In this document: positions 35,533 through 41,898 of the stretch, one piece after another
Layout of the letters: each line of letters opens with the position of its first letter
How positions within the stretch are numbered: position 1 is the stretch's first letter
Assembly (NCBI GenBank): GCA_934317215.1
Contig: CAKREH010000009.1
Span: forward strand, 1-64,000
Origin: an uncultured Roseburia sp.
GTDB taxonomy: Bacteria; Bacillota; Clostridia; Lachnospirales; Lachnospiraceae
Direction: 5' to 3'
Length of the DNA stretch: 64,000 bases
Notes under the pieces: model-generated
Seen by the model: the letters and a program-made list of their open reading frames with translations, nothing else
The model's database searches: none
What the model was told of the DNA's origin: nothing
Position numbers and translations under genes: made by a program

Positions 35533-35562
35533 TTGGATGTCTTAAGGGGATTCACTTATAAT
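35533..35562 (+). promoter_or_regulatory. Promoter of uxuB
   Basis: TTGGAT (35533-35538), an 18-bp spacer and TATAAT (35557-35562) lie 44 bases before the start codon. Confidence 0.6.
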
Positions 35563-35605
35563 AAACATATCAAAAAACGTTGAACAATGGAGAAAGGAAA
35601 AAGCT

Positions 35606-37213
35606 ATGGAATTAAGTACACTTGGTTTAAAAGACAGGGAACAATGGGAAGCAAAGGGATATCGGCTTCCGCAGTTTGACCGTGCAGCAGTAACAGAGGC
35701 AACCAGAGAAAATCCGTGCTGGATTCATTTTGGTGCAGGAAATATTTTCCGCGCATTTCAGGCAAATGTAATGCAGAATATCTTAAACAAAGGAGAAATG
35801 CAAACAGGTCTGATCGTAGCGGAAGGTTATGATTATGAGATCATTGAAAAAATGAATCGTCCGCATGATGATTATTCCATTCTTGTCACATTAAAGGCAG
35901 ATGGAAGTGTCGAAAAAACAGTGGTCGGTTCTGTAGTGGAGTCCTGTATCCTTGACTCGGAAAATGAGGAAGAGTATGGCAGATTAAAAGAGATTTTCTG
36001 CAGACAGTCCTTACAGATGGTATCCTTTACCATTACAGAAAAGGGATACAGTCTGGTAAACGGAAAAGGAGAACTGCTTCCTTCAGTCGCTGCCGATTTT
36101 GCATCAGGTCCACAGAAACCTGCAAGCTATATCGGAAAAGTTGCATCTCTTTTATACACACGTTTTAAAAACGGACAGCTTCCGGTTGCCATGGTATCCA
36201 TGGACAACTGCTCCCATAACGGGGATAAATTATATGCGGCAATCCATACATTTGCCGAAAAGTGGGCAGAAAACGGTCTGGCAGAGAAAGAGTTTGTAAG
36301 CTATGTTAATGACAGGGAAAAGGTTTCGTTCCCATGGTCTATGATCGATAAGATTACGCCGAGGCCGGATGCTTCCGTGGAAGAGATCTTAAAGAAAGAT
36401 GAGATCGCTGGGCTTGATCCGGTCGTTACATCCAAAAACACCTATGTAGCTCCATTTGTGAATGCAGAGGAATGTGAATATTTAGTGATCGAGGACTGGT
36501 TCCCGAACGGACGCCCGGAGCTGGAAAAGGGCGGCATCATGTTTACCGACCGCGCAACTGTTGACAAGGTGGAAAAAATGAAAGTCTGCACCTGCCTGAA
36601 CCCACTTCACACGGCTCTTGCTGTGTTTGGCTGTCTGCTTGGCTACACAAAGATTTCCGATGAAATGAAAGATGCAGAACTTCGGAAAATGGTGGAGAGA
36701 ATCGGATATACCGAGGGACTTCCGGTCGTTGTAGATCCGGGTATCCTTGATCCGAAAGAGTTTATTGATACCGTGTTAAATGTCCGCATACCAAATCCGT
36801 TTATGCCGGATACACCACAGCGTATTGCCACAGATACTTCACAGAAACTTGCGATCCGCTTTGGAGAAACTGTGAAAAATTATCTTGCATCAAAAGATAA
36901 GGATATCAAAAACTTAAAACTTATCCCACTGGTATTTGCGGGATGGCTTCGGTATCTTATGGCAGTTGATGATAATGGCGAAAAATTTGAGTTAAGCCCG
37001 GACCCACTGCTTGAGACGGTCTGCCCGGTCGTTGCCGGTATCAAATTTGGCGATACCGATGTGGAAGAAATGATCCGGCCATTGCTGACAAACAGTGCGA
37101 TCTTTGGCGTGGATCTTTATGAGGCCGGTCTTGCCGGACTGACGGTGCAGTATTTTAAAGAACTGATTGCCGGGGCGGGCGCAGTGCGTGCTGCTTTAAA
37201 GAAGTATGTATAG
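35606..37213 (+). CDS. uxuB: Fructuronate reductase / mannitol dehydrogenase family (UxuB)
   Basis: A 535-residue NAD-dependent polyol dehydrogenase of the long-chain mannitol dehydrogenase family. It fits D-mannonate oxidoreductase (fructuronate to mannonate), the step before UxuA. The N-terminal Rossmann motif is IHFGAGNIFRAF (residues ~35-46). The C-terminal domain contains KVCTCLNPLHTALAVFG, with the catalytic Lys and His region near 325-342. An AAAGGAAA site precedes the ATG. Assignment as UxuB, rather than mannitol or tagaturonate enzyme, rests on context with uxuA. Confidence 0.88.
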   Translation: MELSTLGLKDREQWEAKGYRLPQFDRAAVTEATRENPCWIHFGAGNIFRAFQANVMQNILNKGEMQTGLIVAEGYDYEIIEKMNRPHDDYSILVTLKADGSVEKTVVGSVVESCILDSENEEEYGRLKEIFCRQSLQMVSFTITEKGYSLVNGKGELLPSVAADFASGPQKPASYIGKVASLLYTRFKNGQLPVAMVSMDNCSHNGDKLYAAIHTFAEKWAENGLAEKEFVSYVNDREKVSFPWSMIDKITPRPDASVEEILKKDEIAGLDPVVTSKNTYVAPFVNAEECEYLVIEDWFPNGRPELEKGGIMFTDRATVDKVEKMKVCTCLNPLHTALAVFGCLLGYTKISDEMKDAELRKMVERIGYTEGLPVVVDPGILDPKEFIDTVLNVRIPNPFMPDTPQRIATDTSQKLAIRFGETVKNYLASKDKDIKNLKLIPLVFAGWLRYLMAVDDNGEKFELSPDPLLETVCPVVAGIKFGDTDVEEMIRPLLTNSAIFGVDLYEAGLAGLTVQYFKELIAGAGAVRAALKKYV

Positions 37214-37285
37214 GCACTGATTCTGATGCCAAACCATTTTTTCCTGCATATCTTATAGTACAGGATGTAGATTCCTGAAAAAAGT

Positions 37286-37405
37286 ATGCAGGAAGGGAAA
37301 AATGATAATTTTTTAAGAAACCAGCATCTATATATGGCGGCGAGACCGGATCTGTCACTTTATGTGGCGCGCGAAGTGCTGATGGAACCGGTTAGTATTA
37401 CCTGA
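37286..37405 (+). CDS. Possible small ORF or gene remnant (39 aa)
   Basis: A 39-codon frame (residues 10-30 read LRNQHLYMAARPDLSLYVAR) lies in the 385-bp gap before the aspartate kinase gene. Its codon use looks gene-like, but there is no convincing ribosome binding site before ATG 37286. Another in-frame ATG is at 37334. I do not recognise a family; it could be a microprotein or the remnant of a deleted gene. Confidence 0.3.
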   Translation: MQEGKNDNFLRNQHLYMAARPDLSLYVAREVLMEPVSIT

Positions 37406-37503
37406 ATTTAGAATACTTATAAGTACTGGTAATGAGAGGTTGACATAATGTTGAAAAATAGAAAAATTTTTGATTCCATGGAACTAAAAATCGGAAAAAT
37501 CAT

Positions 37504-37531
37504 TTGACGGAAACTGCATTTATGATAATAT
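37504..37531 (+). promoter_or_regulatory. Promoter of the aspartate kinase gene
   Basis: TTGACG (37504-37509), a 16-bp spacer and TAATAT (37526-37531) lie about 68 bases before the start. No lysine riboswitch or leader peptide was evident. Confidence 0.55.
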
Positions 37532-37598
37532 ATATTCATTATATGGATAGTATCGGGTGTTTTCTTACACGCGAAAGTAAGTGGAGGTTCAGAAGAAA

Positions 37599-38918
37599 AT
37601 GATTAAAGTTGTGAAATTTGGCGGCAGTTCTCTTGCAAGTGCAGAACAGTTTGCAAAGGTTGGTAAGATTATCAACGCAGATAAAGAGAGAAGATATGTA
37701 GTTCCGAGTGCACCTGGAAAAAGAAATTCCAAAGACACTAAGGTTACCGATATGTTATATGCATGTTATGACCTGGTGGAGGCAGATGAAGATTTCCGTG
37801 TGCCGCTTATGAAGATTAAAGACCGCTATGACACGATTATCAATGGTCTGAATCTGAAATTATCATTGGAAGATGAGTTTAAGAAAATTGCAGAAAATTT
37901 CAAAAATAAAGCCGGTGTGGATTATGCAGCTTCCCGTGGAGAATATTTAAACGGTATCATCATGGCAAATTACCTTGGCTATGAGTTCGTAGATGCTGCA
38001 GAAGTGATTTTCTTTGATAAAGAGGGAAATTTTGATGCAGAAAAAACGGATAAGGTACTTGGCAAGCGTCTTGCAAAGATCGAGCGAGCAGTAATTCCTG
38101 GATTTTATGGTTCTAATCCAGATGGAAGTGTCCGTACATTTTCAAGAGGCGGTTCTGATATTACCGGATCTATCGTTTCAAGGGCTGTACATGCGTCCTG
38201 CTATGAGAACTGGACAGACGTATCCGGTTTTCTGGTTGCAGATCCAAGAATCATCGACCATCCGGAAACGATCAAGACGATCACTTACCGCGAGTTAAGA
38301 GAGCTTTCCTATATGGGAGCAAGCGTGCTGCATGAGGATGCAGTATTTCCGGTCCGCAAAGCCGGTATCCCGATCAACATCCGTAATACCAACGCGCCGG
38401 ATGATGCAGGAACCTGGATTGTTGAGAGTACCTGCCACCAGTCAAAATACACGATCACAGGTATTGCCGGAAAGAAAGGTTTTGTCTCCGTTAATATTGA
38501 TAAAGATATGATGAACTCCGAAGTTGGTTTTGGAAGAAAAGTATTATCCGCATTTGAGGAAAATGGAATTTCATTTGAGCATATGCCATCCGGTATTGAT
38601 ACAATGACGATCTTTGTTCATCAGCCGGAGTTTGAGGGCAAAGAGCAGTCCGTGATCTCCGCGATCCATCGCCTTGCAAAGCCGGACAGCATTGAGTTAG
38701 AGGGAGATCTGGCATTGATCGCAGTCGTTGGACGTGGTATGAAATCTACCCGTGGAACTGCAGGAAGAATTTTCTCCGCACTTGCACACGCAAACATCAA
38801 TGTCAAGATGATCGATCAGGGATCTTCTGAACTGAATATTATCATCGGTGTCAGCAATGCAGATTTTGAAAATGCGATCCGTGCGATCTATGATATTTTT
38901 GTAGTGACCCAGTTATAA
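37599..38918 (+). CDS. lysC: Aspartate kinase
   Basis: A 439-residue aspartokinase catalysing aspartate to aspartyl-phosphate, the entry step to lysine, threonine, methionine and diaminopimelate/dipicolinate. The N-terminal KFGGSSLAS motif (residues ~5-13) and FSRGGSDITGSI near 186 mark the kinase domain. Two C-terminal ACT domains (about 295-439) provide feedback control. ATG 37599 is used, with GGAGG 11 bases upstream; a GTG at 37581 is possible. The dipicolinate synthase genes follow 0.8 kb downstream. Confidence 0.93.
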   Translation: MIKVVKFGGSSLASAEQFAKVGKIINADKERRYVVPSAPGKRNSKDTKVTDMLYACYDLVEADEDFRVPLMKIKDRYDTIINGLNLKLSLEDEFKKIAENFKNKAGVDYAASRGEYLNGIIMANYLGYEFVDAAEVIFFDKEGNFDAEKTDKVLGKRLAKIERAVIPGFYGSNPDGSVRTFSRGGSDITGSIVSRAVHASCYENWTDVSGFLVADPRIIDHPETIKTITYRELRELSYMGASVLHEDAVFPVRKAGIPINIRNTNAPDDAGTWIVESTCHQSKYTITGIAGKKGFVSVNIDKDMMNSEVGFGRKVLSAFEENGISFEHMPSGIDTMTIFVHQPEFEGKEQSVISAIHRLAKPDSIELEGDLALIAVVGRGMKSTRGTAGRIFSALAHANINVKMIDQGSSELNIIIGVSNADFENAIRAIYDIFVVTQL

Positions 38919-38957
38919 AAAAGAAACCTGCGGCGGAACTTTATTTCCGTCTGCAGG
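38917..38957 (-). terminator. Minus-strand Rho-independent terminator
   Basis: Read on the minus strand, CCTGCAGACGGAA (38957-38945) pairs with TTCCGCCGCAGG (38938-38927) and is followed by TTTCTTTTTT. On the plus strand the T run is absent, so it suits a transcript coming from the 39.5-kb side. It may also assist lysC 3'-end formation. Confidence 0.65.
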
Positions 38958-39277
38958 AGAGTATATGCAGCGTAAAGCCAGAACTGCTGTGATACACAAT
39001 GAAGGCGACACCGTATGGAATTCATTCATGCGATGCCGCCTTCTAAACTATCTCGTCCATGGGACTCTACCTCGATTCATTTGTATTTTTCTGAGCTTGT
39101 CTCAGATTTGTCTGTACTTCTTCGCTTTCTCTTCAATCCGGATCTGTTATTCTTATGACTTCTGACATCGTATCATATCTGAGAATCTTGTCTGATACTG
39201 ATTCATAAATCCTTTCTTAGGATCGTCATGTTTTCTTTCCTCTTTTTGAATGAAAAAACGAATGCGCTTATGTTTTC

Positions 39278-39410
39278 GGTGGTCCGTACCTCTCTTTCTT
39301 AGTATCGTTTGTGGTAAATCGTTATCTTTCTGGTGGTCTGTACCTCTCTTTCCTAATATCATTTGTGGTAAATCATTATCCCTCTGGTGGTCTGTACCTT
39401 CCTTTCTGGC
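39278..39410 (-). repeat. 54-bp tandem repeat, ~2.4 copies
   Basis: On the plus strand, copies begin with GGTGGTCCGTACC (39278) and GGTGGTCTGTACC (39332 and 39386), exactly 54 bp apart, with high identity between copies. A 54-bp period equals 18 codons in every frame. It lies in the centre of the candidate minus-strand transcript. Confidence 0.85.
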
Positions 39411-39472
39411 TGCTTCGTCTCTGCATCCGTTTTTGTTTTTCTTTCGTATCTCTTTTGTTATTTTGTAATTTG

Positions 39473-39501
39473 ATTATATCTGATAAAAATATATTTGTCA
39501 A
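39473..39501 (-). promoter_or_regulatory. Perfect-consensus sigma-A promoter on the minus strand
   Basis: On the minus strand TTGACA (39501-39496), a 17-bp spacer and TATAAT (39478-39473). It points away from dpaA and into the gene-poor repeat region. Predicted start near 39466. Confidence 0.7.
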
Positions 39502-39683
39502 TAAGAAAATTGATAAAAAGTAAAAAAAAACAAAAGATAATTAAAAATTGCGTAAAGTTGATGAAAAATTCAGAAAATATAAAAAGCACAGAAAATAAAA
39601 ACAAAAACGGAAAAAATGTTTGACATGAGACTCAAAACCAAAAGTTCAATGAAAGTTTGACAGGAACGGGAAGACGAATCTGG

Positions 39684-39726
39684 AACGGCAGAAACGCTCC
39701 CTTCATATAATAATGTGAAGGGAGCG
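39684..39726 (+). promoter_or_regulatory. Putative sigma-K promoter of dpaAB within a palindrome
   Basis: CATATAATA (39704-39712) fits the sigma-K -10 consensus CATAnnnTA, with an AACG -35-like element (39684-39687) 16 bases upstream. The -10 sits inside a perfect 11-bp inverted repeat, CGCTCCCTTCA (39695-39705) and TGAAGGGAGCG (39716-39726). Dipicolinate synthase is a mother-cell sigma-K gene in Bacillus, which supports the call. The palindrome may be an operator. Confidence 0.5.
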
Positions 39727-39739
39727 TAAAGGAGTTTGC

Positions 39740-40600
39740 ATGGATAGACAGACAATTCTTCTGATCAGCGATATGCGTCAGGTATATCTTGCTGAGATAC
39801 TGACAAAGAAAGGCCATAATGTGCGCTGCCTCGATATCAGAAACCGTGAGACAGCATTGCAGCAGTTAGAGAAGCTGAAGCGTTTTCTGGATAAGGCAGA
39901 TGTACTGATCCTTCCAATCCCGGTGCAGAAAGTGCCGGAGCAGGAGATCTTTTATGATATATTAAACAAAAATCTGGAGAAGAAAACACTTGTGATGGGA
40001 GGATGTTTTTCTGCGGAACAGAGGGAACTTTTAACCGGAAGAGATATTCATTTCCTGGATTTTATGGAAGATACGGTTGTAACGGAGGAAAATGCCGTGG
40101 CGACGGCGGAAGGAACGATCGCAGAGCTTGTGGAAAAGAGTCCTTATAATATTGATGAGGCAAAAGTGCTTGTGACAGGGTACGGGTATTGCGGAAAGGC
40201 GATCGCTAAGAGACTTTGTGCGCTTGGCGCGCGTGTGACCGTGCTTGCAAGAAGGAAGGAAGCACGCAAAGCGGCAAAAGGCGACGGTTTTTATGCGGTG
40301 GATTTTGCATTTGGACCGGAGGAGGCAATGGGCGCTGCAATGGTCGTTAATACGGTTCCGGCGCCTGTTGTCACGGAAAAGATCATAAGAGAACTTCCGA
40401 GGGATGCCTGTATTGTGGATATTGCCTCCGGGGAGGGCGGCACAGATTTTGCATGTGCAAGGGAATACGGTATCCATGCGGACCATGTGCTTGGAATCCC
40501 GGGAAAATATGCGCCGAAAGAGAGCGCATATATTTTGGAACGCTCCATAGAGAGGTTTATTTTGAAGGAAAAACAGGGGGAAGTGTCAGATGGATTTTGA
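39740..40600 (+). CDS. dpaA: Dipicolinate synthase subunit A (DpaA/SpoVFA)
   Basis: A 286-residue NAD(P)-binding protein which, with DpaB, oxidises dihydrodipicolinate to dipicolinic acid, the spore-core calcium chelate. The Rossmann motif VTGYGYCGKAIAKRL lies near residues 144-158. Its overall order matches SpoVFA. AAAGGAG is upstream. It overlaps dpaB by 11 bp. It marks the organism as spore-forming and is presumably expressed in the mother cell late in sporulation. Confidence 0.93.
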   Translation: MDRQTILLISDMRQVYLAEILTKKGHNVRCLDIRNRETALQQLEKLKRFLDKADVLILPIPVQKVPEQEIFYDILNKNLEKKTLVMGGCFSAEQRELLTGRDIHFLDFMEDTVVTEENAVATAEGTIAELVEKSPYNIDEAKVLVTGYGYCGKAIAKRLCALGARVTVLARRKEARKAAKGDGFYAVDFAFGPEEAMGAAMVVNTVPAPVVTEKIIRELPRDACIVDIASGEGGTDFACAREYGIHADHVLGIPGKYAPKESAYILERSIERFILKEKQGEVSDGF

Positions 40601-41174
40601 CAAATATAATATCGGTTTTGGAATCACAGGGTCTTTCTGCACATTTGCAAAGGCGAGAAAAGCGGTGGAGCATCTCTGTGAGATGGGGGCAAATGTGATC
40701 CCGATTTTTTCATTTAATGCACAGACCTGCGATACCAGGTTTGGCAGTGCAAAAGAATATGTGGAGGGGATTTGTGAGATTACGGGAAATGAAGGCATAC
40801 GATCCATCTGTGCGGCAGAGCCGATCGGGCCGAACAATTTCCTTGATATCATGGTGATCGCGCCGTGTACCGGTAATACTGCGGCAAAACTGACAGGGGG
40901 GATCGTCGACACACCGGTGCTTATGGCAGCAAAAGCACATATGCGTAACGGCAAACCGCTTGTCATTGCGATTTCCACAAATGATGCTCTTGGAGCAGGG
41001 TTTAAAAATATCGGGATGCTGATGAATATGAAAAATATTTATTTTGTGCCGTTTGGACAGGACAATTATAAGAGCAAGCCAAATTCCATGGTCGCTAAGA
41101 TGGAACTGCTTCCGGAGACGATCGAGGCGGCACTGCAGGGAAAACAGATACAGCCGGTACTGCAGGAGCCGTGA
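40590..41174 (+). CDS. dpaB: Dipicolinate synthase subunit B (DpaB/SpoVFB)
   Basis: A 194-residue flavoprotein-fold subunit (GFGITGSFCTFAKA near residues 8-21; PCTGNTAAKLTGGIVDTP near 91-108), partner of DpaA. The length is normal. The start overlaps the dpaA end, with GGGGGAAG upstream inside dpaA. A strong terminator follows the stop. Confidence 0.93.
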   Translation: MDFDKYNIGFGITGSFCTFAKARKAVEHLCEMGANVIPIFSFNAQTCDTRFGSAKEYVEGICEITGNEGIRSICAAEPIGPNNFLDIMVIAPCTGNTAAKLTGGIVDTPVLMAAKAHMRNGKPLVIAISTNDALGAGFKNIGMLMNMKNIYFVPFGQDNYKSKPNSMVAKMELLPETIEAALQGKQIQPVLQEP

Positions 41175-41232
41175 TGAAAAAGGTAAGTATGGAATGGATG
41201 TTTCGTGAATATTTAGTCATCGTAAAAAAGAA

Positions 41233-41265
41233 AAGGCAGGCTGTGTTTTGCAGCCTGTCTTTTTC
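41233..41265 (+). terminator. Terminator of dpaAB
   Basis: AAGGCAGGCTG (41233-41243) pairs with CAGCCTGTCTT (41251-41261), followed by TTTTT. Repeat copy C starts immediately after. Confidence 0.85.
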
Positions 41266-41368
41266 AAGTCATAGGAAATTACGTCTTGAGAATTAAAAAG
41301 CCTTTCGGGCGGGAGGTGCATCTTGAGGAGAAAAAGTTAGCTGTAAACAGCACCTTTCGAGTATAGTG
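41266..41368 (+). repeat. Dispersed intergenic repeat, copy C (degenerate)
   Basis: The core sequences GTCATAGGAAATTACGTC and GTTAGCTGTAAACAGCACC match copies A and B. The 5' inverted repeat is broken and the terminal GAGTCGC hairpin is lost, so this is a decayed, truncated copy lying between convergent dpaB and the TSCPD gene. Confidence 0.75.
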
Positions 41369-41378
41369 TTGTCAGCTC

Positions 41379-41639
41379 TTATGCGTTTTTGGATGCCTCT
41401 AACGCTTCACGGCACGCTTTTGCAAGCTGGTCACCGCAGGAAGTAGGACGTCCGCCGCAGCGGATACCGCCGATTTTTTCTTCTACCTGTTCTACGGTAA
41501 GACCTTCCACTAATTTTGGGATTGCCTGCAGGTTGCCGTTGCAGCCGCCGGTAAATTTTACGTTGTGGACAACGTTTCCGTCCAGTTCTAAGTCAATCTG
41601 TGTGGAACAGGTTCCTTTTGTTTTATAAGAATAAGTCAT
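41379..41639 (-). CDS. TSCPD domain-containing protein (TIGR03905 family)
   Basis: An 86-residue single-domain protein related to the C-terminal zinc-binding TSCPD domain of adenosylcobalamin-dependent ribonucleotide reductases. It has the family cysteines (GTCSTQ, GGCNGN, IRCGGRPTSCGDQ). Stand-alone copies of this domain are common in Clostridia; the role is not established. AAGGAGG lies 8 bases before the ATG. It has its own promoter and is divergent from secA. Confidence 0.9.
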   Translation of the reverse strand: MTYSYKTKGTCSTQIDLELDGNVVHNVKFTGGCNGNLQAIPKLVEGLTVEQVEEKIGGIRCGGRPTSCGDQLAKACREALEASKNA

Positions 41640-41704
41640 ATCAGATTCCTCCTTTGTTGTAGATCATATCCTGTGTGCCATCGCAGAAAGTGCGATTCAG
41701 TAAG

Positions 41705-41733
41705 AGTATAAACACAAGAGTGCGGTAACGCAA
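41705..41733 (-). promoter_or_regulatory. Promoter of the TSCPD gene (minus strand)
   Basis: On the minus strand TTGCGT (41733-41728), a 17-bp spacer and TATACT (41710-41705). The -35 overlaps one arm of an AACGCAA/TTGCGTT inverted repeat (about 41727-41748). Confidence 0.55.
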
Positions 41734-41784
41734 GGACTTTTTTGCGTTAATAAAAAATTCACAAAACGTTTACCCCTATTTTAG

Positions 41785-41813
41785 TTGTGGTAATACCCGA
41801 AAAGTGTTACAAT
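41785..41813 (+). promoter_or_regulatory. Promoter of secA
   Basis: TTGTGG (41785-41790), a 17-bp spacer and TACAAT (41808-41813) leave an ~80-nt leader. Confidence 0.5.
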
Positions 41814-41898
41814 AACAATATTGTGCAAGGCTTAGCCTGCAAAAGGACGGAAAACAGACTTGCAAATTTGAGAAAAACAGCCAGGAATAGGAGTTTTT

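Larger units (their letters stand above)
38917..39466 (-). ncRNA. Candidate minus-strand transcript (~550 nt), no clear protein
   Basis: A consensus minus-strand promoter (39501-39473) and a minus-strand terminator (38957-38917) bracket ~550 bases of non-coding-looking sequence. It contains 54-bp tandem repeats (39278-39410), a GAAGGCG/CGCCTTC hairpin (about 39001-39043) and a CTGAG/CTCAG hairpin. The best start with a ribosome binding site (AAAGGATTT before ATG near 39212) encodes only MNQYQTRFSDMIRCQKS, 17 residues. A repeat-containing frame (GTDHQKDNDLPQ) is open but has no plausible start. A regulatory RNA or an mRNA for tiny peptides are both possible. Confidence 0.4.

Noticed and set aside
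37448..37507. 19-codon frame as a leader peptide for lysC
   Set aside because: It overlaps the likely lysC promoter, is not enriched in Lys, Thr or Met beyond base composition, and no terminator/antiterminator follows.
39270..39300. T-box antiterminator from GGTGGTCCGTACC
   Set aside because: The match to the T-box sequence is partial, it is repeated three times, and no aminoacyl-tRNA or amino-acid gene follows on the plus strand.
39153..39362. Minus-strand 69-codon frame across the 54-bp repeats as a protein gene
   Set aside because: The start codon has no usable ribosome binding site and the open frame is explained by the repeat period being a multiple of three.
39278..39410. CRISPR-like array
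   Set aside because: The 54-bp units are contiguous with no unique spacers, only ~2.4 copies, and no cas genes are near.
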